The notes below the pieces were generated by a model. It worked only from the letters and a program-made list of their open reading frames with translations, did no database searches and had not been told where the DNA came from. Made by a program: the position numbers and the translations under genes. From assembly GCF_000621505.1 (NCBI RefSeq), contig NZ_JHYD01000034.1, positions 1 through 64,000 of the forward strand: DNA of 64,000 nucleotides. Direction: 5' to 3'. Source of the stretch: Ruminiclostridium cellobioparum DSM 1351 = ATCC 15832 (GTDB taxonomy: Bacteria > Bacillota > Clostridia > Acetivibrionales > DSM-1351). Each line of letters opens with the position of its first letter. The first letter of the stretch is position 1. Positions 55,501 to 63,621 of this stretch are shown in pieces.

Positions 55501-56385
55501 TTACTCCTTTACAGAGCCAATCATAACTCCCTTGGCAAAATATTTTTGTAAAAACGGATAAATAAACAAAATAGGCAATGTAGAAACTACTATGGTACAG
55601 TATTTCAACAAGCTGAGAGTAAGCGCATTATTCACATCTTCTCCCCCCGCCGCCGTTACATCCATCATACTGCCGCTCAGCAGTATTTCCCGCAAGAAGA
55701 GCTGCAGAGGATACTTTCCCCGTTCGCGAAGAAAAATCATGGCATTGAACCAGGAATTCCAATGCTGCACCGCGTAAAACAGTATAATTACTGCCATGGT
55801 ACTTTTAATTACCGGTATAAAAATTCGGAATAAGATTCCAAAGTCGTTGGCACCGTCAATTTTGGCTGCATCCTCAAGACTGTCCGGTATCTGAGCCATG
55901 GAGGTACGCATAACTATTAAATTCCACGTGTTGATAGCCACCGGCAAAACAAGCGCAAGACGGGAGTCATAAAGTCCGAAGCCCTTAACTGTAAGATAAA
56001 AAGGTATAAGGCCCCCTGAAAAATACATTGTAAAAACCACTCCCATGGTTAAAATACGGCGAAGGTAAAAACCTTTCCTTGAGAGCACATAAGCTCCCAT
56101 GCTGGTTAACAGAAGGTTTACTGCCGTACCCACAATTACATAAAAAATTGTGTTTATATAGCCTTTTCCGATATTCGGATTGCTCCATACCATTTCGTAG
56201 CCGGATAGAGAAAACCCTTGCGGAGCAAGAAGAACACCGGTATGCTTGACCAATTGGGCCGGATCGCTAAAGGAAGCAAAAACGACGTATACAATCGGGT
56301 ATAAGAATACCAGGCTCAATACTCCCAAAAGCAAAACATTAAATAAATCAAATATTTTCTCAAAACTGCCATGTTTTACCACCAT
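55501..56385 (-). CDS. LplC/YtcP-type polysaccharide ABC transporter permease
   Basis: A 294-residue permease with six helices, EAA loop DSLEDAAKIDGANDFGILF and the family C-terminus KGVMIGSVKE, distinct from the AGAVKG endings of the MalG-type proteins here. It begins 9 bases after the partner permease. Importers of this group move larger pectin-derived oligosaccharides in Bacillus (for example the Ytc system), consistent with the GH78/GH51 genes downstream. Confidence 0.92.
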   Translation of the reverse strand: MVVKHGSFEKIFDLFNVLLLGVLSLVFLYPIVYVVFASFSDPAQLVKHTGVLLAPQGFSLSGYEMVWSNPNIGKGYINTIFYVIVGTAVNLLLTSMGAYVLSRKGFYLRRILTMGVVFTMYFSGGLIPFYLTVKGFGLYDSRLALVLPVAINTWNLIVMRTSMAQIPDSLEDAAKIDGANDFGILFRIFIPVIKSTMAVIILFYAVQHWNSWFNAMIFLRERGKYPLQLFLREILLSGSMMDVTAAGGEDVNNALTLSLLKYCTIVVSTLPILFIYPFLQKYFAKGVMIGSVKE

Positions 56386-56394
56386 GTCATCACC

Positions 56395-57306
56395 TCACCA
56401 CAAGCTTTCGCCGGTAAACTTTTTGCACAGCCTGTTAGCAATCCACAAAATCGCAAAATTAATTACCGAGTTAAACATTCCCACAGCTGTACTGAAACCG
56501 TAATCCATATCCAAAAGGCCGCGGCGGTACGTGAAGGATGATATAATATCAGCCCTTTCCATGATTGTGGGATTATACAGCAGGATAACCTTTTCATATC
56601 CAAGGCTCATAATATTACCGATTCTCATAATAAACAACACAATGATGGTAGACATCAAGGAGGGAATCGTCACGCTTAATATCTGCCGGAAACGGCCGGC
56701 GCCATCAATGGTGGCCGCTTCATACAGTCCGGGATCTATGGAGGATATGGCCGAAAGATAAACTATACTGCCCCATCCGATGGTCTGCCATATATCGGTA
56801 GTTACAAATAACGGCTGGAACATTTTCGGCTGCATCAAAAAAGTTTTGGGCTCGACTCCGATATAACTCAGCAGCTGGTTAACAAGCCCTGTGGAGGAAG
56901 TAAAATCGCTTATAAGCCCGCAGACCACCACAAGTGATATAAAGTGCGGCAGATAGCTTAAAGTTTGTACTGTTTTGCGGTATGTTTTCCATCTTATTTC
57001 ATTGATCAGAAGAGCCAATAGTATGGGGGCAGGAAATCCGAATACAATCAATTTAAGACTGAGAAAAATTGTGTTTCGCAAAAGTCTTGTAAACTGGTAG
57101 TCATGAAAGAAATTGATAAAGTTTTGAAAACCCACCCATTCACTGCCCAAAATACCTTTGGCAGGAGCATAATCCTGAAAGGCAATAACCAGACCTCCCA
57201 TTGGCAAGTAGCAAAAACAAATATAAAATGCTGCTACAGGGATGGCCATAAGGTATATATATTTGTTTTTTATTATATCTCGCTTTAAATTTTTTAGTAT
57301 AGACAT
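56395..57306 (-). CDS. LplB-type polysaccharide ABC transporter permease
   Basis: A 303-residue permease with six helices; GGLVIAFQDYAPAKGI after the first helix and EAA loop GLYEAATIDGAGRFRQI are typical of LplB. AAGG lies 5 bases before the ATG. It works with the LplC-type protein downstream and the lipoprotein upstream; the ATPase is not local. Confidence 0.93.
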   Translation of the reverse strand: MSILKNLKRDIIKNKYIYLMAIPVAAFYICFCYLPMGGLVIAFQDYAPAKGILGSEWVGFQNFINFFHDYQFTRLLRNTIFLSLKLIVFGFPAPILLALLINEIRWKTYRKTVQTLSYLPHFISLVVVCGLISDFTSSTGLVNQLLSYIGVEPKTFLMQPKMFQPLFVTTDIWQTIGWGSIVYLSAISSIDPGLYEAATIDGAGRFRQILSVTIPSLMSTIIVLFIMRIGNIMSLGYEKVILLYNPTIMERADIISSFTYRRGLLDMDYGFSTAVGMFNSVINFAILWIANRLCKKFTGESLW

Positions 57307-57337
57307 TGCGACCTTCTTTCCCCTAAATGCTGGCGGA

Positions 57338-57362
57338 GTGAAGCGGATTTACTCCGCTTCAC
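57338..57362 (-). terminator. hairpin between lplA-like and lplB-like genes
   Basis: GTGAAGCGGA (57338-57347) pairs perfectly with TCCGCTTCAC (57353-57362) around a 5-base loop; GGAG/CTCC extend it with one bulge. It lies about 20 bases after the binding-protein stop, as with the hairpins at 6325 and 25963. Partial termination or mRNA protection is likely. Confidence 0.6.
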
Positions 57363-57382
57363 CTCCACATTTGTAAGTAAAA

Positions 57383-59008
57383 TCAGCGTTTTAAATACCT
57401 GCCGAGTGCGTCCTGATAAATTTTTATGGCGTCATTGATACCCATTTTATCCATTTGTTTTACGTAGCTATCAAATTTATCAAGTGATTCTGCGCCCATA
57501 ATGAATTTGAGTACCATTTCATTGCGATAAACATTTGCAGTACTCATTATGCTGGAATAAGCTTTTGCTTCATCCGCAGTAAGAGTTACCGGCGGCATGG
57601 CCAAATCAGCAGTGCACTGCTCGGTCCATGCGATTTTCTGTTCCATTACCGCAGGTTTTCTCAATGTACCCGGGTTGGCATATGCTCCATAGCGCAATTG
57701 CGGGAACGACTGCATTTTGTATAAAAACAATGCTGTTTCTGTGGAAATGTCGGGATTATTAAGAACAGTATCCGTAAATACCGGCTTACCTTCCTGCAAG
57801 GTGTAACCCTCACCCTCCAGTCCGAAATTATACAAAAGAGAGCCTTTTTCCGAAAATGCGTAATCCAACCAGGCCACAGCAATTTCAGGGTTTTTGCACT
57901 GTGTTGAAATACTTACTGAATTGGCAATAGGAGATGCTACGGCATCAAATGCACGATAATTGATTTTATCTCCCTCTTTCAAAACAGGGTATGGTGCAGT
58001 TACATAATCTATTTTTTGACTTCCGAACAGGTTGGATGCGATATCCACAGAACCTACCATGGCACCCGCTTTGCCTGATGTGATAATGGCATTCAGGCCC
58101 TCTTCGTCACGTGCAGGAAAATCTGCATCAATTAAGCCATTTTTGTACCAGCGGTTTATTAGTTCAAGATAATCTTTATAACCTGGCTGTATAGCACCAA
58201 GCTTTACAGTTCCATTGTCATTATAAAGGCTGGGGCCCATGCCGTAAGCCGAAAGGAATACTCCCCAGTGATCCTCACCGCGGTTTTTAAAACCCTCTCC
58301 AACCGGAGCGCCTGCAAAATTGAAAATCAATGGTGTGGAGTCCGGATGATTTTTCTTCATAGCTGTCAGCATTTCTTCCCAGTCACTGATTGTTACAGGT
58401 GTATCGAGGCCGGTCTCCTTCAGCCAGTCGGCCCTGATGGAAGGACCATGCCAGCATAGGTTGTCCTGGCGCATAATCGGCAAAATCGCAGACATGATGC
58501 TGTTGTCCGATGAGCACTGCCGTGCGGCATCCGGGTTATTTGCCAGCAGCTTGCTGTAATTTGGCGCATACTTGGCAATCAAATCATTCAGTTTTATAAA
58601 AATACCATCTGCAACAGCTTTGTCACCTCCTCCGGCATAAAAGCTTATACCGCCCATAACCATGTCAGGGTATTCATTGGAGGCAATCATCAGGTTAAAT
58701 TGTTCAACCTCCTGTCCGATTGCGGGATGTATAAATTTGATTTTTGTATTGGTTATCTTCTCCATCTCCTGAAAAACATGACTGCCGCTAAAATCAGACA
58801 TAACCTTTGAGGCATTTACATTGAACCCGCACCACATGGTAAGCGTCGCTGATTCCTTTAATGGAAAAGATACTTCCTTGGCTGCGGAAGCAGTATCGCC
58901 CGTGGTGGTCTGACCTGCTGTATCCGTCTTCCCTGAATTGCCGCAGGCTGTCGAATAAATAAGAATGATACATAGAATGACGGACAAAATTGCTCTCTTC
59001 ATTTTCAT
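57383..59008 (-). CDS. LplA/YtcQ-type oligosaccharide-binding lipoprotein
   Basis: A 541-residue extracellular binding protein, longer than the CUT1 MalE-like ones, as is normal for this group. The signal peptide ends in STAC with Cys22 as lipidated residue. It has NEYPDMVMGG, LKETGLDTPVTISDWEEMLTAMK and a C-terminal DKFDSYVKQMDKMGINDAIKIYQDALGRYL, a very typical ending. It is the first gene of the operon running to 48694 and diverges from a membrane AraC regulator. AAGGAGG lies 9 bases before the start. Confidence 0.93.
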   Translation of the reverse strand: MKMKRAILSVILCIILIYSTACGNSGKTDTAGQTTTGDTASAAKEVSFPLKESATLTMWCGFNVNASKVMSDFSGSHVFQEMEKITNTKIKFIHPAIGQEVEQFNLMIASNEYPDMVMGGISFYAGGGDKAVADGIFIKLNDLIAKYAPNYSKLLANNPDAARQCSSDNSIMSAILPIMRQDNLCWHGPSIRADWLKETGLDTPVTISDWEEMLTAMKKNHPDSTPLIFNFAGAPVGEGFKNRGEDHWGVFLSAYGMGPSLYNDNGTVKLGAIQPGYKDYLELINRWYKNGLIDADFPARDEEGLNAIITSGKAGAMVGSVDIASNLFGSQKIDYVTAPYPVLKEGDKINYRAFDAVASPIANSVSISTQCKNPEIAVAWLDYAFSEKGSLLYNFGLEGEGYTLQEGKPVFTDTVLNNPDISTETALFLYKMQSFPQLRYGAYANPGTLRKPAVMEQKIAWTEQCTADLAMPPVTLTADEAKAYSSIMSTANVYRNEMVLKFIMGAESLDKFDSYVKQMDKMGINDAIKIYQDALGRYLKR

Positions 59009-59050
59009 AAATTTATTCCTCCTTGGATAATAAAAAGATATTTATGACAT

Positions 59051-59066
59051 CCCGCTTTTCGGCGGG
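59051..59066 (-). other. leader hairpin of lplA-like gene
   Basis: CCCGC and GCGGG enclose a six-base loop in the 5' leader, about 43 bases upstream of the start codon. On the minus strand it is followed by ATGTCATAAATATCTTTTTATT, so weak attenuation is possible. Confidence 0.35.
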
Positions 59067-59295
59067 TTATCAACATTATAAGGTGAAGTCTTTATTGATT
59101 ATCTTTCTTTCAAACAACCTTTTTAATAATTGTTGATTGTGTGGTATTTATATGGTTCCTGATATTTAAAGACATGCAATATTTTTTCAATATATTATGT
59201 ATACATAAACTTAATAATTGACTAATCGATTTAAATCTTTTACAATGGCACTTATAATAGTAAGCCAGGTTGGAGTGTAAAGTAAATGTCCTTTT

Positions 59296-59341
59296 TTTGA
59301 CCCATTTCACCTCGTTTTTTGGTCAAATTGCACAAATTGCA
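59296..59341. promoter_or_regulatory. possible operator region in divergent lplA / AraC interval
   Basis: TTTGACC (59296-59302) and GGTCAAA (59321-59327) form an inverted repeat, and CAAATTGCA is directly repeated at 59324-59332 and 59333-59341. AraC-type proteins often bind direct repeats. The rest of 59009-59428 is AT-rich and shows no gene. Confidence 0.35.
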
Positions 59342-59428
59342 ATATGTTTGTTTATAGATTTTACTATAAAATTATCAATTTTTTCTTTAAATTATCATTT
59401 TGTAACTTAACAGAAAGGGGTTCCCATT

Positions 59429-61684
59429 ATGAGAAAAAACAGTTTTCTTATCAGACTGAAAGCAGGGAGCTTTTATAAGAAATTACTAATTTCTTACATC
59501 GCATTACTTTTAATAGTTGCATTTGTTATTTCCATTATAACCACAAAGTTAATTAATACCATTTCAGATTATACTGTTGAAACAGGCAGATACTCGGTAT
59601 CCCAATATCAGGTTCATCTTGAAAACAAATTGAGGGCAATAGAAAGCCTTCCGACAGATTTGCTTTTCGATGACCGGGTAAAAGCCCTGCTGTCACATAA
59701 AGGAGATTTTGATCCTCTCATAAGATATGGCTTTACAGAAATTATTTCCAAACTGAATAGTTACAAATTTTTAAACGGGTATATCAAATCCATTTTTATA
59801 TATTTGCCGGAACAACAATATATTATCACCGGAAATTCTGTTTATACTGTGGAACAGTGGAGTTATCAGTATCTGCGCAGTGATTCTTTTTTCAATATTT
59901 TAAACAGCTACAATTATAATAATTGGTACACTTTGGAGGGGGATGGAGCATACGCGAAAACAGCTGCAATGATATGCTCTCTCCCGCTGGGTGAGCATTC
60001 AGAAACCAAGGGAGCACTGTGCATAATTATCGATCCCGGTAAAATTTCCTTTGATTCATCCATATCGGCAGATACCAGCGATTGTCAGATGTTTACCTTT
60101 AACCGGGATGGTAATATTATGTTTTCAACTCAAGACAAAGCTGCTCTGTTAAAAAATTATCCTGTGAATATAAGTGAACTGACCCCGGGTGTACACAAGA
60201 AAGAAGGATATGCCTTCTGTGTGGCACACTCAGCCGAGTTTGACCTAACCCATGTGGTAATGCTTCCTCTCACGGACTATGAGCAAACGCTTACTGCCAG
60301 TACCACCATTGCAATAACCTGGATTGTTCTTCTACTACTTACATGTCTTATTGTGAGCCTCGCCCTGGCGAGATATAATTACAGTCCCATACAGCGTATT
60401 GCAAAGCTGATGGATACTGAAAGACACGGTGCCCAGGAAAATGTCTCAAGTTTGGAATACATAGAAGCTTCTATCAATCAGTTGCTGGCCGAAAGAAAGC
60501 AAACCCGGGCAGATATGGCCGTTAACAAACAACAATATATGGATGCTTTACTTACCAAACTTATTCATAACGAAATATTAAATGAAAACCTGATACATGA
60601 ATATATGGAAAAATTCGGCCTGGAAATCAACGGTGAATATGTTCAGATTATATATATACAATGTGATGAACCATCCCTGTTGCGGCAATCCAAGGTACTG
60701 TTGGAGCAGGCTTTAGTTTCAGATATGAATATGGAGTTTGACTTTTATTTGCTGGATGGTATGAACAATTTTAAATTGTTTTTATTCCTGAAGTCCAAAT
60801 ATAGCGGTTCAAAAATATACGGCACTTTGGAACATCTCTTTGCCGAACAGCTGGACAATATAATTGTATCCATGGGTGAAATATACAATGGGCTTCCGTT
60901 ATTGAACCTGTCCTACGAAGAAGCAAAAAAGGTTGCGGATTATATGACCTTTTTAGGCTTGCATGGCATTATGCGCTATAGTGAGCTGAACCAGGCAGAC
61001 CACTTTAATGAAAACAGCCTTGTGTTTGAAACATGGTTCAGAAAATTTGCCAACCTGATCATTGATCAGAATCTTTCTGCCGCACAAAGCATTCAGGGAC
61101 AAATATTTGAGGAATTAACCAGTAAACAGTATACTCTTCAATTTGTCAAATGCAAAATTTTCAGCTTTATAGACCATACAATTTCAGTTATTGGGGGAAT
61201 GGATGCCAGTTATGTCAATAATATATGGGAAGACTTTTCATTGGCAGACAGGCTGTTGAACTGTATTACCATAGAAGAGTTGGAGAAGGAATACCACGCA
61301 ATTTTCAGCTTTTTATCAAATATACTTTTATCGTCTGCATCCAAAATGGATGTTATTGAGCATATACGCAAAATAACCAATGATAATTATCTCAATCCTG
61401 ATTTTAATGTATCATTTATTTCAGACCAGTTGAATGTAAGCCATTCCTATGTATCAAAAATCTTTAAAAAGGAAACAGGCAAGAATCTGCTGGACCATGT
61501 ACATCAGCTGCGCATTGCATATGCCAAGCAATTAATGGCCGATAAGCCCAATCTTACGCTGGCGGATATTGCTTGCCAGAGTGGATTTTATAATGATGTC
61601 ACATTGATAAGAGTATTTAAAAAATATGAAGGTATTACGCCTGGAAAGTACCGCAGTCAGCTTGAACGCCTCTCTAAAACATAG
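59429..61684 (+). CDS. membrane-bound AraC-family transcriptional regulator
   Basis: A 751-residue one-component regulator. Transmembrane helices near 19-42 (LLISYIALLLIVAFVISIIT) and near 293-315 enclose an extracellular sensor domain; a cytoplasmic middle part follows, and the AraC domain (about 650-751) has FISDQLNVSHSYVSKIFKKE and LADIACQSGFYNDVTLIRVF with GITPGKYR. It should sense oligosaccharides outside the cell directly and activate the divergent lplABC-type operon. No kinase is encoded beside it. AAAGGGG lies 8 bases before the ATG. Confidence 0.92.
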   Translation: MRKNSFLIRLKAGSFYKKLLISYIALLLIVAFVISIITTKLINTISDYTVETGRYSVSQYQVHLENKLRAIESLPTDLLFDDRVKALLSHKGDFDPLIRYGFTEIISKLNSYKFLNGYIKSIFIYLPEQQYIITGNSVYTVEQWSYQYLRSDSFFNILNSYNYNNWYTLEGDGAYAKTAAMICSLPLGEHSETKGALCIIIDPGKISFDSSISADTSDCQMFTFNRDGNIMFSTQDKAALLKNYPVNISELTPGVHKKEGYAFCVAHSAEFDLTHVVMLPLTDYEQTLTASTTIAITWIVLLLLTCLIVSLALARYNYSPIQRIAKLMDTERHGAQENVSSLEYIEASINQLLAERKQTRADMAVNKQQYMDALLTKLIHNEILNENLIHEYMEKFGLEINGEYVQIIYIQCDEPSLLRQSKVLLEQALVSDMNMEFDFYLLDGMNNFKLFLFLKSKYSGSKIYGTLEHLFAEQLDNIIVSMGEIYNGLPLLNLSYEEAKKVADYMTFLGLHGIMRYSELNQADHFNENSLVFETWFRKFANLIIDQNLSAAQSIQGQIFEELTSKQYTLQFVKCKIFSFIDHTISVIGGMDASYVNNIWEDFSLADRLLNCITIEELEKEYHAIFSFLSNILLSSASKMDVIEHIRKITNDNYLNPDFNVSFISDQLNVSHSYVSKIFKKETGKNLLDHVHQLRIAYAKQLMADKPNLTLADIACQSGFYNDVTLIRVFKKYEGITPGKYRSQLERLSKT

Positions 61685-61690
61685 AAAGCA

Positions 61691-62043
61691 TTAACGCGCT
61701 GTGCTAATTAATTTAGATTTGCTTTACCTGTGTAATTCTTTATATTAACTGGTAACTTCCGTACTAACTTCATAAAATAGATGCACCCAAAACAATTACG
61801 AAAATTGTATCGCCTCATTATAAAGCGATTTTGCTGTCGCTCAAACTCGACATCCTGTCTCGATTTGAAGCTCAAAGCAGCGTCCTGCTGCTTTGCCGGC
61901 AAAACCGCTTTACTTTCGTCGACAATTATCGCAATTGTTTTTAACCGTGCATCTATTTCATGAAGTTGTCCTCACGTACCATTTGATTCTAATTAAATCT
62001 ATCTGCAAAGCAAAACAAAATTTCAACTAGCACAACGTGTTAA
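61691..62043. repeat. TTAA-ended inverted-repeat element with core
   Basis: Left end TTAACGCGCTGTGCTAATTA, right end CTAGCACAACGTGTTAA. Inner arms GGTAACTTCCGTACTAACTTC and, complemented, GGTACGTGAGGACAACTTCA match the other copies. Its centre holds a core in minus orientation. It starts 7 bases after the AraC stop and ends 10 bases before the galM-like stop, filling the convergent gap exactly. Read from the GCGAG/GTGAG arm, the core has the same orientation as in 63255-63620. Confidence 0.8.
61833..61900 (-). other. 68-nt conserved structured core, copy 2
   Basis: On the minus strand: GCCGGC, AAAGCAGC-AGGAC-GCTGCTTT hairpin, TTTGAG, CGAGACAGGATGTCGAG, then TTTGAGCGACAGC. The AGGA loop, the TTTGAG after the stem and the CGAGAC...GTCGAG second hairpin are shared with the other two copies while the stem sequence differs. 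Confidence 0.6.
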
Positions 62044-62052
62044 CTTGACTTG

Positions 62053-62925
62053 CTATTTAACTTCAATAATATAGCCGCACTCAAATAATCCCTTGGGGGA
62101 AACAGATAAAATACCTTCCTTGTCCCTTATATCTTCAACCCTGTTTTTTGAGGATGTTATCCCGTACCATGGCTCAATGCATACAAAAGGTGCGCCTGTT
62201 TCCGGCGACCAAATACCCAGATAGGGATAACCGCTGAAGCTCACCTTGACAGCTCTGTTGTTTTTAGTGTTTTTTAATTCAACGTAATTTGATTCAAGTC
62301 CTTTCATTATGACTACCCTGCTTTCAAACAGTTTTGAGGAAAGAGTTACAGCCTTTTCATTACTTATAAATAATTCCTGCCGTCCCGTTTGTAAACCGTC
62401 CTCAACAAATCTTCTGTTTATATACTCACTTTTTTCAAAGTCAAGATAATAATCTTCCATAGTCTCATTCTCAAGCAGCGGACATCTGAAACCGGGATGC
62501 TCTCCTATTGAAAACCACATTTTTTCATTGCTCCTGTTCGCAACCTTGCGTTGTATTTTCACCCGGGAACCTGCAAGCTGATAGCTCACGTACAGATCGA
62601 ATTCAAACGGATATTTGACAAAGGTTGCCTCGTTTGCCGAAAATTTATATAACAAGCTGGTCTCATTACTTTCAAGCAAATCAAAAGTGCAATCCTTTAT
62701 AAATCCGTGAAGCTCAATTTCATATTCCCTTCCCTTATACATATATCTGTCTTTTTCAAAAATACCCACAATCGGGAAAAGCAATGGGGCACGCCTTTTC
62801 CAATACTTCGGATCCCCCTGCCACAAAAATTCCAGATCATCCTTCCTGGTTTTAAGGCTCATGAGTTCTGCACCTGCTGAATTTACCTCAACTGCTATGT
62901 CATCGTTAAAAATTTTAGAAATCAT
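62053..62925 (-). CDS. aldose 1-epimerase family protein (LacX-like)
   Basis: A 290-residue protein of the galactose mutarotase superfamily. LFPIVGIFEKDRYMYKGREYEIELHGFIKD holds the first conserved His, SIGEHPGFRCPL the second, and CIEPWYGITS the catalytic Glu. Such LacX/GalM-like enzymes interconvert sugar anomers in the cytoplasm; some act on phosphorylated sugars. It is monocistronic and its upstream region carries a 43-bp palindrome and a motif shared with the pfk promoter region, so joint control with that operon is possible. Confidence 0.9.
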   Translation of the reverse strand: MISKIFNDDIAVEVNSAGAELMSLKTRKDDLEFLWQGDPKYWKRRAPLLFPIVGIFEKDRYMYKGREYEIELHGFIKDCTFDLLESNETSLLYKFSANEATFVKYPFEFDLYVSYQLAGSRVKIQRKVANRSNEKMWFSIGEHPGFRCPLLENETMEDYYLDFEKSEYINRRFVEDGLQTGRQELFISNEKAVTLSSKLFESRVVIMKGLESNYVELKNTKNNRAVKVSFSGYPYLGIWSPETGAPFVCIEPWYGITSSKNRVEDIRDKEGILSVSPKGLFECGYIIEVK

Positions 62926-62976
62926 TGTTTTACCCCCATACGCCTTTCGGCTTTAAAATGTTTTATTTGATCCAAT

Positions 62977-63019
62977 TACCCTCTATCGACAATGTATTGT
63001 ACATTGTCGATAGAGGGTA
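62977..63019. repeat. 43-bp perfect palindrome
   Basis: TACCCTCTATCGACAATGTA, loop TTG, TACATTGTCGATAGAGGGTA: a perfect 20-bp stem. Compared with 31064-31106, the T-A/G pair region is changed to C-G on both arms, so pairing is restored. It lies 52 bases upstream of the galM-like start. Confidence 0.85.
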
Positions 63020-63065
63020 CATTTAATTATACTAAGGGTCAGGATATATCCCAATGAAGTATCCT

Positions 63066-63105
63066 GCCGACTATATACACAAAATTGCCTGTATTTAAGC
63101 AAACT
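63066..63105. promoter_or_regulatory. motif shared with the pfk/AraC divergent region
   Basis: GCCGACTATATACACAAAAT begins a stretch similar to 47706-47743: TATATACACAANATTGC and a following CAAAC are common. It is about 140 bases upstream of the galM-like start. It may bind the AraC regulator at 47845. Confidence 0.35.
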
Positions 63106-63170
63106 GATTTCTGTAATTATCAACTTATGTAAAAAGGTATGGAGTTGCTTTGGGACTTCCGGCAGTAATT

Positions 63171-63217
63171 TAAGAGCAGGTACACAACCTTTTATCACCG
63201 TTGTATACCTGCTCTTA
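63171..63217. other. 18-bp near-perfect hairpin
   Basis: TAAGAGCAGGTACACAAC and GTTGTATACCTGCTCTTA pair with a single mismatch around an 11-base loop. No T run follows on either strand. Function unknown; it lies in the 695-base gene-free interval between the galM-like gene and the last permease. Confidence 0.5.
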
Positions 63218-63254
63218 AAATGTATAGGGGGACTGTTCCAAAATGACACAGCTA

Positions 63255-63620
63255 TTAAATTAACTCGTTGTGCTGGTTAATTTGACTCTCAATTTTGAAT
63301 TAAATGGGTTATGCTGATTTTACAGGTACGCGAGTACAACTTCAAGCAATGGAGAGCACGGTAAAAGTGCTTGCTGAAATTTGTAGGTGAAAAACAAGTA
63401 TTTTAGCCGACAAAGTGACAGGATGTCACTTTGAGTAGCACGCGAGACCCGGACGGTCGAGTCGCTGCGACGGCAAAAAATACTTGTTGTGAACCGTACT
63501 ATTTCAAGTAAGCGCTTTGTGTGCCATCATTGATTGAAGTTAGTATGGAAGTACCAGTATAATCATTAACAATTTTTACTTGCAAAGTTGATCAACCAAC
63601 CAGCACAACGCGTTAAATTA
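63255..63620. repeat. TTAA-ended inverted-repeat element with core
   Basis: Left end TTAAATTAACTCGTTGTGCT, right end complementing TTAATTTAACGCGTTGTGCT. Inner arms GGTACGCGAGTACAACTTCA and, complemented, GGTACTTCCATACTAACTTC. The centre contains the plus-strand core. The right end touches the stop codon of the permease at 63622, so the element inserted directly behind that gene. Confidence 0.8.
63406..63474 (+). other. 69-nt conserved structured core, copy 3
   Basis: GCCGAC, AAAGTGACA-GGA-TGTCACTTT hairpin, TTTGAG, CGAGACCCGGACGGTCGAG, GTCG-CTG-CGAC, CGGC. It differs from copy 1 at few positions outside the stem, and flanking pairing segments (ACAAGTATTTT with AAATACTTGT) differ in sequence but keep pairing. 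Confidence 0.65.
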
Positions 63621-63621
63621 A

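Noticed and set aside
54780-55526. 248-codon plus-strand frame opposite the beta-helix gene
   Set aside because: Long but antisense to a well supported gene, with no family resemblance or start signal.
63504-63520. cre-like GTAAGCGCTTTGT in the last repeat element
   Set aside because: Only partly matches the CcpA consensus, and it is part of a repeat arm in a place with no downstream promoter.
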